Source of the DNA: Ruminococcus sp.
GTDB taxonomy: Bacteria; Bacillota; Clostridia; Oscillospirales; Ruminococcaceae
Direction of reading: 5' to 3'
Assembly: GCA_017620025.1 (NCBI GenBank)
Contig: JAFZRF010000020.1
Location: 1 to 51,989 of the forward strand
DNA length: 51,989 nucleotides
Shown here: piece after piece, positions 15,944-24,877 of the stretch
How the letters are laid out: each line of letters begins with the position of its first letter
Position numbering within the stretch: the stretch's first letter is position 1
Made by a program: the position numbers and the translations under genes
The notes under the pieces: generated by a model
What the model saw: the letters and a program-made list of their open reading frames with translations, nothing else
Databases searched by the model: none
Told to the model about the DNA's origin: nothing

Positions 15944-16141
15944 CAATAAACCGTATTTTCATCAGGGGACGCCTTCACTTGCAAGGCGTCCCCTCTTCCC
16001 AAACAGTCCCCCGGACTGTTTGGGAATTCACCCCTTGCGAAGCGCCCTGCGGATAAATGCGGGGCTTTGCCCCACGCCCCACCAGAGGCTCTGCCTCTGG
16101 ACTCCGCTAAAGGGGCGCAGCCCCTTTAGAATCCCAAACCT
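15944..16141 (-). repeat. Dispersed multi-hairpin repeat, copy C (inverted)
   Basis: Read on the minus strand it runs from TTTGGGATTC through all five stems to the tail. Here the fourth stem is CCCAAACAG/CTGTTTGGG, both arms changed relative to copies A and B. It fills the gap between two convergent genes. Confidence 0.9.
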
Positions 16142-16162
16142 GTTTAAACTGTACTTCTGCCG

Positions 16163-17638
16163 TTACAGTATAAAGCATATAAGCCCCGAGCAGCCGTCGT
16201 TGATGACTCTCTCAAGTGTCTCCTGCAGCTTCATGCGTGCATCTGCCGGCATCCTGCACAGCTTGGTATGAAGCCCCTCATTCACCAGCTCATGCAGCGA
16301 TTTCCCGAAGATGTTGCTCTCCCAGATCTTCTCCGGATCGTCGTCAAAGCCGTCAAGCAGATACATCACAAGCTCCTCGGACTGCTTCTCCGTGCCGACG
16401 AGCGGAGAGACTGTAGTGTTGATATTCGCCTTCATCAGGTGTATCGAGGGAGCAGAGGCCTTGAGCTTGACGCCGTACTTGCCGCCCTGCTTTATTATCT
16501 TCGGTTCTTCAAGGGAGAGCTCCTCCGGCTCGGGCATGATTATGCCGTATCCGGTAGCTTCAACCTCCGCAAGAGCCGGAGCTATCTTTTCGTATTTCTT
16601 CTTTATGTCATTGAGCTCCGTCAGCAGCGGGAGAAGATCGCTCTCCCCGGAAAGCTCTATTCCTGCCGTCTCGCCGAGTATTCGGTAGAAGAGACTGCTG
16701 TCGAGGTCTGCGGAGATTGTCACGGTACCCGTGCCCAGGTCTATGGAGGAGACGGCTGCGCTCATGATGTGCGGGCACTCAGCTATCGCCTCGGCAGCGG
16801 CAGCGGCCTCACGGACGAGCCTTACGTCCTTTGCGGCAGAGCGTATGCAGTCAAGGATATCCGTTCTGAGCGGATGCCCCTTTTCGAGCGAGTTTATCCA
16901 GCGGGCAGTGCGTATGTTTATCTCACGTACAGGGAAGGAGAAGAGTATCTCCTTCATCAGCTCACGGATATCCTCCTCGTCGAGGGTGAGACAGTTTAGC
17001 GGCACGACCTTTGCGCCGTATCTGTCGGTGAGCTCTGCGGCGAGCTTCCTGGCCTCCGGTGCGGAGGGATTGACCGTATTCAGCACCACCACGAAGGGCT
17101 TGCCGAGCTCTGTAAGCTCCCTGATCACACGCTCCTCGCACTCCTCGTATTCCTCACGGGGTATGTCAGTGACAGTGCCGTCAGTCGTTATCACAAGGCC
17201 TACGGTGGAATGATCGGTTATGACCTTCTGCGTGCCTATCTCTGCCGCCATATTGAACGGTATCTCCTCATCGAACCAGGAGGTCATGACCATGCGCGGC
17301 TGATCCTCCTCTATGTAGCCTATGGCACTCGGCACGATGTAGCCTACGCAGTCGATGAGCCGCACGCTGAATACCGCTCCGTCCCCGAGACCTATCTCAA
17401 CAGCTTCTTCGGGTATGAATTTCGGCTCAGTCGTCATTATCGTCCTTCCGGCGGCGGACTGCGGGAGCTCGTCAAGGGCTCTCTCCTTCATATAGCCGCT
17501 GCGTATGTTGGGTATCACGAGCGACTCCATAAAGCGCTTTATGAATGTGGATTTGCCTGTCCTCACAGGGCCTGTAACGCCGATGTAGATACTGCCGTCC
17601 GTTCTTTCGGCGATGCTGGTGTATATGTCCTTAGCCAT
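16163..17638 (-). CDS. spoIVA: Stage IV sporulation protein A
   Basis: The 491-residue protein matches SpoIVA in length and sequence. It opens with MAKDIYTSIAERTDGSIYIGVTGPVRTGKST, a Walker A motif used for ATP hydrolysis. It ends in a conserved tail (ADARMKLQETLERVINDGCSG) of the kind that anchors SpoIVA at the forespore surface. SpoIVA polymerises on the outer forespore membrane as the base layer of the spore coat and in clostridia binds SipL. It lies 12 bases downstream of sipL with an AAAGGAG ribosome site, so the two form an operon. The call is firm. Confidence 0.97.
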   Translation of the reverse strand: MAKDIYTSIAERTDGSIYIGVTGPVRTGKSTFIKRFMESLVIPNIRSGYMKERALDELPQSAAGRTIMTTEPKFIPEEAVEIGLGDGAVFSVRLIDCVGYIVPSAIGYIEEDQPRMVMTSWFDEEIPFNMAAEIGTQKVITDHSTVGLVITTDGTVTDIPREEYEECEERVIRELTELGKPFVVVLNTVNPSAPEARKLAAELTDRYGAKVVPLNCLTLDEEDIRELMKEILFSFPVREINIRTARWINSLEKGHPLRTDILDCIRSAAKDVRLVREAAAAAEAIAECPHIMSAAVSSIDLGTGTVTISADLDSSLFYRILGETAGIELSGESDLLPLLTELNDIKKKYEKIAPALAEVEATGYGIIMPEPEELSLEEPKIIKQGGKYGVKLKASAPSIHLMKANINTTVSPLVGTEKQSEELVMYLLDGFDDDPEKIWESNIFGKSLHELVNEGLHTKLCRMPADARMKLQETLERVINDGCSGLICFIL

Positions 17639-17650
17639 TGATTGCTCCTT

Positions 17651-19213
17651 TCAGTCCTTTATCGGTATCAGCAGCATCTCGCCGCCTGAGAGCCTTCCCG
17701 AGACGAGCTCGTTCTCCTCCATTATCGCAGCCGGAGGAGTGCTGCACCGCTTGGCGATATCCCATATATCCTCGTTCTCCGAGCCGAACCACAGCTTCAC
17801 GGCATAATCTCCGTCACGCTTTTTCCGTGCGGTCTCGTCTGTGAGGATATCCGTAACTGCCCGGAAGGTCTGTGTGCCGGCGGCTGTTATCCTTGCCGTG
17901 AGGTCTGCGGCGGCGGAGAGCTCTCCCTCCGGTGATATGCTGTAGGATACACCGGATACGGTTATCACTGAACTGAGTGAAGCACCCTCAGGCAGCGGCT
18001 CGCCGGGCTCGAAGCTTTCCTCGAAGGTCTCGTCGTGGTCGGTCATCACCATAAGTCCCTCACTGTCGAGCGCCGCCATGGAGTAGGTGAGCATACCCGA
18101 TATCACAGCGGATGAACCGTCCGGAGAGAGACGGGTGTTGATATTGCGAGGAGTACACCATACCGCAAATATCCTTTCCGGTACGGCGCTGCCGTCTGCG
18201 AGTCTGGCGCTGCTGCGGAAGGAAGCGGAGAAGCTCTGCGGGAGGAGCTCTGCACGGATATCGGCTGTCTCAACATCGCAGGGATATACCGTTGAAAAGG
18301 CATCGGAGACAGCCATGACCGAGGCGGGGCGGACTGCCGTTATCAAGAGCCGCAGCTCTATCTCGCAGCGGAGCAGACGGTTCTGACCGTTTCTGTCGGG
18401 TGAGGGCGTTATCTCGCAGCTGACGGTCTCCGCCGTCGCAGAGCATATACAGTTCTCGTCTGCTCCGTCTATATCAACAACCTGACTATAGGGTATGGAG
18501 AAGGTCATATCCTCAAGCGCAGGACTGCCGCCGCTCTCGCAGGAATACAGCACACGGATGCCGGCTTCGCCCTTTGCAAGGAGCTTTCCGGAGATGAGCT
18601 TCAGCTCGCAGTCACCCGGAGTACAGCTCTGCATGATGACAGAAAGAGCCTCGGGCTGAGCCTCGGATAGTTCAGCCTCGCCGGAGAGCTGTACCGTTTT
18701 CTGTGCCGTGATACGGCTTCCGGCATAGCGGAGAGGGGAACGCCTGAGCTGTATATCGCTCCTTCCGGCGTCTGTCACTATCTCCTGAGAGGAGGGTGCG
18801 GAGACGTTTATCCTTACCGATACGGCAGCACGTATATCGAGTCTCCTCTTGTTCACGGCTCTGTAGCTGACTCTGCCGGAGGATGCGGATATAGTGACAG
18901 CCGGGTCGGGTGCATTGCTGCCGAGCTCGGCCGTGCGGGTGAATTCCTGCTGCTGCACCACACAGCGGACAGAGCTGTCCTCGCCGGAGCTTCCGCAGTA
19001 CAGGAGACGTATGATGCAGCGCAGCACGTACGTGAGCTTCCCGCCGCTTACCGACCGGTCGGTTATGACGGGTTCGATATCGCAGCGGACAAGCCGGAAG
19101 ATATCGGGATAGTAGTCGGGGAGTATGTAGTCGAGCTCGATGCCCTGTTCCTGCACTCCGTCAAAGACGGTTACAGAAGCAGAGACAGCTTCTTTTGTGA
19201 GTTTCAGATCCAT
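17651..19213 (-). CDS. sipL: SpoIVA-interacting coat protein SipL (SPOCS/DUF3794 domains plus LysM)
   Basis: The 520-residue protein carries DUF3794/SPOCS-like regions rich in beta strands (from ILPDYYPDIFRLVRCDIEPVIT) and ends in a LysM-like domain (DIWDIAKRCSTPPAAIMEENEL to LLIPIKD). This arrangement is that of clostridial SipL, whose LysM domain binds SpoIVA in coat assembly. Position directly before spoIVA supports it. AGGAGGT precedes the ATG. Upstream lies a SigE-like promoter (19243-19271), fitting mother-cell expression. Confidence 0.9.
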   Translation of the reverse strand: MDLKLTKEAVSASVTVFDGVQEQGIELDYILPDYYPDIFRLVRCDIEPVITDRSVSGGKLTYVLRCIIRLLYCGSSGEDSSVRCVVQQQEFTRTAELGSNAPDPAVTISASSGRVSYRAVNKRRLDIRAAVSVRINVSAPSSQEIVTDAGRSDIQLRRSPLRYAGSRITAQKTVQLSGEAELSEAQPEALSVIMQSCTPGDCELKLISGKLLAKGEAGIRVLYSCESGGSPALEDMTFSIPYSQVVDIDGADENCICSATAETVSCEITPSPDRNGQNRLLRCEIELRLLITAVRPASVMAVSDAFSTVYPCDVETADIRAELLPQSFSASFRSSARLADGSAVPERIFAVWCTPRNINTRLSPDGSSAVISGMLTYSMAALDSEGLMVMTDHDETFEESFEPGEPLPEGASLSSVITVSGVSYSISPEGELSAAADLTARITAAGTQTFRAVTDILTDETARKKRDGDYAVKLWFGSENEDIWDIAKRCSTPPAAIMEENELVSGRLSGGEMLLIPIKD

Positions 19214-19242
19214 GGTTTACCTCCTGACGGTTGATTACAGTA

Positions 19243-19271
19243 ATGATATGCAGCGCCCGGCGGCAGTATTC
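19243..19271 (-). promoter_or_regulatory. SigE-like mother-cell promoter for sipL-spoIVA
   Basis: On the minus strand GAATACT (19265-19271) and CATATCAT (19243-19250) are 14 bases apart. Both are one base off the Bacillus SigE elements (KMATATT and CATACAMT-like), with the right spacing. The sipL start codon lies 29 bases after the -10 element. Confidence 0.55.
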
Positions 19272-19275
19272 TTTT

Positions 19276-19535
19276 CAATTCATAATTCTTAATTCATAAT
19301 TCATAATTATTCTGAGCCGGCATCTGAAATTCGGAATTTGTGGTATCGCCTGCAGCAATGATTATTTGCAGGGGCGCACGCTGTTGTGTATGTAACGGTT
19401 GTAGGGACCGCCTCTGGCGGTCCGCACATTAACGACTGGTTGATTGAAGGACGGGCTGCCGAAGGCAGCCCCTGCAATTCAGATCATCGCCGACAGGCGA
19501 TACCGCATTTATTCACTATTCTTTATTATTTATTC
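19276..19535. repeat. Intergenic mosaic of short dispersed repeats
   Basis: It starts with AT-rich direct repeats of AATTCATAATTCTTA type (19276-19310). Then come inverted repeats: GGACCGCC/GGCGGTCC (within 19400-19427) and GGGCTGCC/GGCAGCCC (within 19452-19479, followed by CTGCAATT). Similar pieces (TGTAGGGAC..., CCCCTGCAAT) recur at 34851-34930. The 20-base block at 19495-19514 recurs inverted at 31506-31525. No coding potential is seen. Confidence 0.65.
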
Positions 19536-19579
19536 TTTCTTCTTTTTTGCCCCTTACCGTTTCAGGTAAATCGTCTGAT

Positions 19580-19608
19580 TTGACAAACTCAAAGCGTTGT
19601 GCTATTAT
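19580..19608 (+). promoter_or_regulatory. SigA-type promoter for the mini-protein gene
   Basis: TTGACA at 19580-19585 and TATTAT at 19603-19608 are 17 bases apart, 40 bases before the ATG at 19649. Confidence 0.75.
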
Positions 19609-19648
19609 AAGAGAATACCACCAAGAACTACCGAAAGGAGGCGAGAGT

Positions 19649-19792
19649 ATGTTATTATTAATCAGTATGCTGCTTGCAGTGCTCGGAAGCCCTGCTACAG
19701 GCGATAACTTCCCGGCAAAGGCACTCATAATCGTTGGCGTCATCGCACTTATCCTTATAGTGCTCTCCGTCATCACAAAGAAGAAAAAGTAG
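19649..19792 (+). CDS. 47-residue membrane mini-protein with a sortase-like SPATG motif
   Basis: A strong GAAAGGAGG ribosome site 7 bases before ATG 19649 and a near-consensus promoter show this short gene is real. The product has a short hydrophobic start (MLLLISMLLAVLG), then SPATGDN, a second hydrophobic stretch (ALIIVGVIALILIVLSVI) and the tail TKKKK. SPATG, hydrophobic segment and basic tail are the layout of a cell-wall sorting signal, and SPxTG/PPxTG motifs are known sortase substrates in clostridia. However, almost nothing lies before the motif. It could be a minimal anchored peptide, or simply a small membrane protein. A longer start at 19547 overlaps the promoter and is rejected. 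Confidence 0.7.
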   Translation: MLLLISMLLAVLGSPATGDNFPAKALIIVGVIALILIVLSVITKKKK

Positions 19793-19877
19793 TATCCGGC
19801 GGCCTATTGTGCACAATTGCAGAAAAATGCGGAGCGTCCACAAGAAAATTCTGCAATAACGCACACCGCCGATATAC

Positions 19878-19906
19878 TTGAAAAAAAGCTTCCGGTGTGT
19901 TATAAT
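19878..19906 (+). promoter_or_regulatory. SigA-type promoter of rpsB-tsf with 110-base leader
   Basis: TTGAAA at 19878-19883 and TATAAT at 19901-19906 are 17 bases apart. The leader from here to 20018 contains GC-rich self-complementary stretches (TGCTTTGCGGG, GGTGCATCGCATGATG) that might serve feedback control by S2, as known for rpsB leaders in other bacteria. The fold is not proven here. Confidence 0.75.
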
Positions 19907-20018
19907 ATTAAGGCAATTCGCACGCTGATGCTTTGCGGGTCGGTGCATCGCATGATGTGGCACGCATTTAAGGCACAGCGGAGGATTAAATAACCAATTT
20001 TAAGGAGGACTACGCAAA

Positions 20019-20771
20019 ATGGCAGTAGTATCAATGAAGCAGCTTCTTGAAGCAGGCGTTCACTTCGGACACCAGACAAGACGCTGGAACCCCAAAATGG
20101 CACCGTACATCTTCACAGAGAGAAACGGTATCTACATCATCGACCTTCAGAAGACAGTAAAGAAGCTCGAGGAGGCTTACAACTTCGTTCGTGAGATCTC
20201 CGCACAGGGCGGCGAGGTACTCTTCGTAGGTACAAAGAAGCAGGCTGGCGATTCCGTTAAGGAAGAGGCTACAAGAGCCGGCGCACATTTCGTAAACGCA
20301 AGATGGCTGGGCGGTATGCTCACAAACTTCAAGACCATCCAGACACGTATCAAGAGACTTGAGCAGCTCCACACAATGGAAGAGGACGGCACATTTGATC
20401 TCCTCCCCAAGAAGGAAGTTGTAAAGCTCAACCTCGAGATCGAGAAGCTTGAGAAGTTCCTCGGCGGTATCAAGACAATGAAGAAGCTCCCCGCAGCTCT
20501 GTTCATCGTTGATCCCCGCAAGGAGAAGATCGCTGTAGCTGAGGCTAAGAAGCTCAACATCCCGATCGTTGCTATCGTAGATACAAACTGCGATCCTGAC
20601 GAGGTAGATTACGTTATCCCCGGTAACGATGATGCTATCCGTGCTGTAAAGCTCATTGCAGGCACAGTTGCAAACGCTATCATCGAGGGCAGACAGGGCA
20701 GCGATGCTGAGGAAGCACAGGAGTCTCCTGCTGAGGAGACTGCTGCTGAGGCAGAGGCTGACGCTGAATAA
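20019..20771 (+). CDS. rpsB: 30S ribosomal protein S2
   Basis: The 250-residue protein is a clear S2: [25 protein letters not shown] at the start, the [19 protein letters not shown] block, and [29 protein letters not shown]2 joins the small subunit late and is needed for S1 binding. A short Ala/Glu-rich tail (about 228-250) follows the conserved core. TAAGGAGG precedes the ATG. It is followed by tsf, the usual order. Confidence 0.99.
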   Translation: MAVVSMKQLLEAGVHFGHQTRRWNPKMAPYIFTERNGIYIIDLQKTVKKLEEAYNFVREISAQGGEVLFVGTKKQAGDSVKEEATRAGAHFVNARWLGGMLTNFKTIQTRIKRLEQLHTMEEDGTFDLLPKKEVVKLNLEIEKLEKFLGGIKTMKKLPAALFIVDPRKEKIAVAEAKKLNIPIVAIVDTNCDPDEVDYVIPGNDDAIRAVKLIAGTVANAIIEGRQGSDAEEAQESPAEETAAEAEADAE

Positions 20772-20790
20772 TCAATAAGAATGTACTGAA

Positions 20791-20833
20791 AGGGCTGCTG
20801 CGGCGTCGAAACGGGGCAGCAGTCCTCTTTTAT
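20791..20833 (+). terminator. Hairpin between rpsB and tsf (possible attenuator)
   Basis: GGGCTGCTG and CAGCAGTCC pair across about 17 bases, followed by TCTTTTATTA. It would lower expression of tsf relative to rpsB; no separate tsf promoter is obvious. Confidence 0.55.
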
Positions 20834-20865
20834 TAATAACAAACGAATAACAGGAGGTAATAACA

Positions 20866-21783
20866 ATGGGAAAGGTATCCGTTGCAGAGATCAAGGAACT
20901 TATGAAGTCCACAGGCGTTGGCATGATGGATTGTAAGAAGGCACTCGAGGAGAACGACGGCGATATGGACAAGGCTATCGAGTTCCTCAGAGAGAAAGGA
21001 CTCGCTACACAGGCCAAGAAGAGCGGCAGAGCTGCTGCTGAGGGCGTAGTTGCTGCTGTAGTAGAGGGCAACACAGGCGTTCTGCTCGAGGTAAACACCG
21101 AGACAGACTTCGCTGCCAACACAGACGATATCAGAAACTTCGTTGCAGGCGTTGCAAAGACAATCATCGAGAAGGCTCCTGCTGATGTTGAGGCACTCAA
21201 GGAGATGCCCATCAGCGGCGGCACAGGCACAGTCGGCGAGGCTCTCACAGAGCTCGCAGGCATGAAGATCCGTGAGAACATCGTTATCCGTCGTTTCGTA
21301 AGAATGGAGGGCGCTCTTGCTTCCTACATCCACAACGGCGGCAGCATCGGTGTACTCGTAAAGATGGATACAGATCTTGCTGCTGATCAGGTAGCAGCTA
21401 TCGGTAAGGACGTAGCAATGCAGTCTGCTGCACTCAATGCTCCTTATCTCTGCCGTGAGCAGGTTCCTGCTGAGGTCATCGAGAACGAGAAGAAGATCAT
21501 GATGGCTCAGATGGCTGAGGATCCTAAGATGGCTTCCAAGCCCGAGCAGGTAAGAGCAAAGATCGTTGAGGGCAAGGTTGGCAAGTACTACACAGAGAAC
21601 TGCCTCCTTGAGCAGGCTTTCGTTAAGGACGACAAGCTCTCAGTACAGGGCTATGTAGACGCAGAGGCAAAGAAGCTCGGCGGCTCCATCAAGATAACAG
21701 ACGTTGTTCGCTACGAGAGAGGCGAGGGAATCGAGAAGAAGGAAGATAACCTTGCAGACGAGATCGCAAAGATGATCAAGTGA
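20866..21783 (+). CDS. tsf: Translation elongation factor Ts
   Basis: The 305-residue protein is EF-Ts, the exchange factor that recharges EF-Tu with GTP. It shows the N-terminal UBA-like domain (IKELMKSTGVGMMDCKKALEEN), the TDFAANTDDIRNFV core contact motif and the dimerisation region (YIHNGGSIGVLVKMD). Length is normal. AGGAGGT lies before the ATG. It is co-transcribed with rpsB. Confidence 0.99.
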   Translation: MGKVSVAEIKELMKSTGVGMMDCKKALEENDGDMDKAIEFLREKGLATQAKKSGRAAAEGVVAAVVEGNTGVLLEVNTETDFAANTDDIRNFVAGVAKTIIEKAPADVEALKEMPISGGTGTVGEALTELAGMKIRENIVIRRFVRMEGALASYIHNGGSIGVLVKMDTDLAADQVAAIGKDVAMQSAALNAPYLCREQVPAEVIENEKKIMMAQMAEDPKMASKPEQVRAKIVEGKVGKYYTENCLLEQAFVKDDKLSVQGYVDAEAKKLGGSIKITDVVRYERGEGIEKKEDNLADEIAKMIK

Positions 21784-21789
21784 TCTGAC

Positions 21790-21824
21790 GGCGGCGGGGA
21801 AATACCCTGCCGCCTTCTTGTTTT
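21790..21824 (+). terminator. Terminator of rpsB-tsf
   Basis: GGCGGC and GCCGCC form the stem of a GC-rich hairpin followed by TTCTTGTTTTG. The next gene starts only 16 bases later, so read-through may supply it. Confidence 0.75.
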
Positions 21825-21839
21825 GCTACGGAGGACGAT

Positions 21840-22529
21840 ATGAAAGCAAAGGCCAAGATAATACTGTTCGCACTGTTTGTCGGTCTGATAATGTTTGTCG
21901 CAAACTTTGAGGACTCGTTATATCTGATCGAGGATAATACCGTGTATTTCAACACGAGCGAGATCAGCGACTATGAGAAGGGCGCTCTTGTAGAAGGGGA
22001 TATCTATTATCCCGTAGGATTGATGCTTACTCTTGAAGAGCAGACCAGCTTCCTGTTCATACCGACAGGTAATGTCAAGACCTTCTACTATCTTGTCTGC
22101 AATGTCGGACACGACAGATACGACCGCTATATGAACAGCGAAGACGAGGAGCTCAATGAATTCTACGCTATTTTCTCAACATCTGATGAGCAGCTTGCCG
22201 ATAAGATAGATTCGCTTTCAAACGCCTGGCAGTACTTCTATGAGAAGTATGAGAATGGCGAGGATGTTGAGTATCCGTCGAATGAGATATCCTTCCAGGG
22301 CAAACTCGAGGAGCAGCCGAATGATGAGGAGTATAAAAAGATACGTGACCACTGCTTTGAGGAATGGGGCTTCAGTCCGTCCGAGGTCGCAACATACCGC
22401 ATCGCAGAGGGAAAAGTCGGTGTATCCCGGCTTATACTTGCCATCCTGAGCATCGTGCTGATAATCGGTTCGCTTATTCTCCTTCCCCGTGCGCTTTCGG
22501 GCAGAGAAGACAGTAAAACAGAAAAGTGA
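21840..22529 (+). CDS. Small bitopic membrane protein of unknown function
   Basis: The 229-residue protein has a membrane segment at about 7-22 (ILFALFVGLIMFVANF) and another at about 197-217 (LILAILSIVLIIGSLILLPRAL), with an acidic extracytoplasmic part of about 170 residues between them. The tail is short and charged. I do not recognise the family. GGAGGA lies 5 bases before the ATG. It lies behind the rpsB-tsf terminator and has no clear promoter of its own, and is closed by a terminator. Confidence 0.75.
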   Translation: MKAKAKIILFALFVGLIMFVANFEDSLYLIEDNTVYFNTSEISDYEKGALVEGDIYYPVGLMLTLEEQTSFLFIPTGNVKTFYYLVCNVGHDRYDRYMNSEDEELNEFYAIFSTSDEQLADKIDSLSNAWQYFYEKYENGEDVEYPSNEISFQGKLEEQPNDEEYKKIRDHCFEEWGFSPSEVATYRIAEGKVGVSRLILAILSIVLIIGSLILLPRALSGREDSKTEK

Positions 22530-22578
22530 CAGACAATATCTTACTTTTTGATCTTGTAATGACTGTTTAAACAATCAG

Positions 22579-22626
22579 AAGCCTGTATCTTTGTGGAAAT
22601 CCCACAATTATACAGGCTTATCTTTA
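22579..22626 (+). terminator. Terminator after the bitopic membrane protein gene
   Basis: AAGCCTGTAT and ATACAGGCTT make a 10-bp stem, with an inner TTGTGG/CCACAA stem, followed by ATCTTTATTTA. Confidence 0.8.
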
Positions 22627-22639
22627 TTTATAATCCCGT

Positions 22640-22668
22640 TTGAAGTTTCAGTCAATTTGTGATATAAT
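22640..22668 (+). promoter_or_regulatory. SigA-type promoter of the MoxR operon
   Basis: TTGAAG at 22640-22645 and TATAAT at 22663-22668 are 17 bases apart, 38 bases before the ATG. Confidence 0.75.
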
Positions 22669-22706
22669 ATATCTGTATAATCTTAGAAAAATTATGAGGT
22701 ATAAAT

Positions 22707-23639
22707 ATGAATGATAAGATAAGAAGGATCACCGATTCCATCGGAAAGGTGATCGTCGGCAAAGAGGATACTGTACTCAGGCTCCTTGCTGCCATGCTCT
22801 GCGAAGGTCATGTCCTTCTTGAGGACGTGCCCGGCGTAGGAAAGACACAGCTGATCACGGCGCTGTCACGCTCCATCGGCGGCAGCTTCAACCGTATCCA
22901 GCTCACTCCTGACGTAATGCCATCCGATATAGCAGGTTTTACCATGCTTGACCAGAATACGGGAGAGTTCATCTACCGTGACGGTGCGGTAATGTGTAAT
23001 TTCCTCCTCGCTGATGAGATAAACAGAGCCTCGCCGAAGGTGCAGTCCGCACTGCTCGAGGCTATGGAGGAGCGCCAGATATCTCTTGACGGCGTGACTC
23101 ATGTCCTGCCGAGGCCCTTCCTTGTAATGGCTACACAGAATCCTGTTGAGACCTACGGTACCTTCCACCTCCCCGAGGCTCAGATGGACCGCTTCTTCAT
23201 GAAGCTCTCAATGGGATATCCTACAGCGGCCGAGGAGATAAGCATTCTCGAGCGTACCGAGAAGTACAACCCGATAGAGAATATCCAGGAGCCTGCGATG
23301 CACGTTGACGATATCGCAACGATGCAGGAGGAGGTCCGCAGCATCCGTGTCACCGACAGCGTGAAGGAATACATCGTCAGCATAGTCGGCGCAACGAGAG
23401 ATGACCGCAATGTTACGCTCGGCATCAGCCCGAGAGGAAGCATAGCGCTCTTCAAGGCTGCAAAGGCCTTTGCATACATATTTGAAAGGGAATATGTAAC
23501 TCCCGACGACGTAAAGAAGACTGCGGTATCCGTGCTTTCTCACCGTATCATACTCTCCCCGCAGGGCAAGAGCGAATACGGCTCGGGTGAGGCATATATA
23601 CAGCATATCATCGATACTGCTGCCGTACCGGAAATGTGA
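22707..23639 (+). CDS. MoxR-family AAA ATPase
   Basis: The 310-residue protein has a Walker A (EDVPGVGKTQL), the MoxR block RIQLTPDVMPSDIAGF, Walker B (LLADEINRASPKVQSALLEAMEE) and the sensor region (FLVMATQNPVETYGTFHLPEAQMDRFFM). MoxR ATPases act as chaperones that help mature enzyme or surface complexes. The partner is usually a DUF58 protein, encoded next here. First gene of a three-gene operon with DUF58 and a transglutaminase-like membrane protein, a widespread arrangement. Confidence 0.95.
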   Translation: MNDKIRRITDSIGKVIVGKEDTVLRLLAAMLCEGHVLLEDVPGVGKTQLITALSRSIGGSFNRIQLTPDVMPSDIAGFTMLDQNTGEFIYRDGAVMCNFLLADEINRASPKVQSALLEAMEERQISLDGVTHVLPRPFLVMATQNPVETYGTFHLPEAQMDRFFMKLSMGYPTAAEEISILERTEKYNPIENIQEPAMHVDDIATMQEEVRSIRVTDSVKEYIVSIVGATRDDRNVTLGISPRGSIALFKAAKAFAYIFEREYVTPDDVKKTAVSVLSHRIILSPQGKSEYGSGEAYIQHIIDTAAVPEM

Positions 23640-23644
23640 GCGGT

Positions 23645-24874
23645 ATGAGCGATAAAAGAAACAACGACAGGAAGCACGGCCTTTTCGGGCAGGAGCTCCT
23701 GCACAGCATGAAGAGTATTGCGGCTTTTGCGGCCGTAGGCTTACTGCTGTACCTCTTCACCTTTTATCTTGACGGCGAAATGGGTATCATACTTATGGCG
23801 TTCGTTATCTTTGCGCCGCTTGTATCCTATGCGATGGCGGCATATGCAAGGAAGAGGATAAAGGTGCATATCGACTGCGAGGGCTATGTCCAGAAGGGCA
23901 GTACCCTTGACGTAAAGATAACCGTTGAAAAGACCGGTATCGTACCGCTTGCGATAGTCGAGCTCGTCCCGAAAGCCACGGAGGTCTTCTCCGGCTGGGA
24001 CAAGAAATATCACCTTTCGCTTGCCGGCGCTGAGAAGAAATCCTTCCACTGTCCGGCAGAGGCAGTCATCGCCGGAAACGGTGAGATATCGATACCGGAG
24101 ATATACTCCTGCGGCTTCCTCGGCTTCATGAAGCTGTTGGTGAAGAACAAGGAGCAGTATCCCGATGTAAAGAGCGTCGGAGTAATACCGGCTCTTCCCG
24201 AGGTGAGCGCCTCCTCACAGCTCTTCCGCAGTATCGCAGACGGCGTTATGTCGTCCGATGAGGAGGAAAACGATACAGCGATGCAGTTCTCGACCAATAC
24301 CTCTCCCGGATACGTCCACAGGGAGTATGTGGAGGGCGACCCGCTCAAGCGTGTAAACTGGAAGCTCAGCTCAAAGAAGAACAAGCTCATGGTGAGACTT
24401 GACGAAGCAGTGGCATCAGTACAGCCCGTAATGGTGCTCGATCTCTACCGCAGCAGCAGTGAGGATCCCGTTAAGTCGGCCATAGCCGGCGAGCGTATAA
24501 TATGCTCGATGTTCGGCCTGCTTGATCTCCTTGTCAAGCAGGGAATCGCCTGTACCTTTGTCTACAGAGGAGAGGACGGCTCGGCGGTATGCGAGAACGC
24601 AGACAATGCCGATGCACCGTCTCAGCTTCTGATGAAGGTGCTTGCAGTAAGGAATATGACCGATGTCAGAGTCGGCCGCACGGATGTGACATCACAGGCC
24701 TGTGCCTGCGTATTCGCTTCCACGGATTTCGGCGGAGATTTCTCACAGCTGACAGCCGGCATCGAGGATCCCGACAGTTCGTGCCTTTTAGCACCGGCTG
24801 CCGATACTCCGAATCCTACAAAGCTGTCAATGTGGTATCTTGACGGCGATAACAATTTCAAAAAAATGGTGTAA
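23645..24874 (+). CDS. DUF58 protein with N-terminal membrane segments
   Basis: The 409-residue protein has two hydrophobic segments near the start (about 20-40 and 45-65), then a beta-rich part and the DUF58 signature REYVEGDPLKRVNWKLSSKKNKLMVRL, followed by a von Willebrand A-like fold (PVMVLDLYRSSSEDP). These proteins work with MoxR ATPases; the molecular job is unclear. A GTG at 23636 overlaps the moxR stop; the ATG at 23645 is chosen as the more usual start, but either is possible. Confidence 0.88.
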   Translation: MSDKRNNDRKHGLFGQELLHSMKSIAAFAAVGLLLYLFTFYLDGEMGIILMAFVIFAPLVSYAMAAYARKRIKVHIDCEGYVQKGSTLDVKITVEKTGIVPLAIVELVPKATEVFSGWDKKYHLSLAGAEKKSFHCPAEAVIAGNGEISIPEIYSCGFLGFMKLLVKNKEQYPDVKSVGVIPALPEVSASSQLFRSIADGVMSSDEEENDTAMQFSTNTSPGYVHREYVEGDPLKRVNWKLSSKKNKLMVRLDEAVASVQPVMVLDLYRSSSEDPVKSAIAGERIICSMFGLLDLLVKQGIACTFVYRGEDGSAVCENADNADAPSQLLMKVLAVRNMTDVRVGRTDVTSQACACVFASTDFGGDFSQLTAGIEDPDSSCLLAPAADTPNPTKLSMWYLDGDNNFKKMV

Positions 24875-24877
24875 AAA

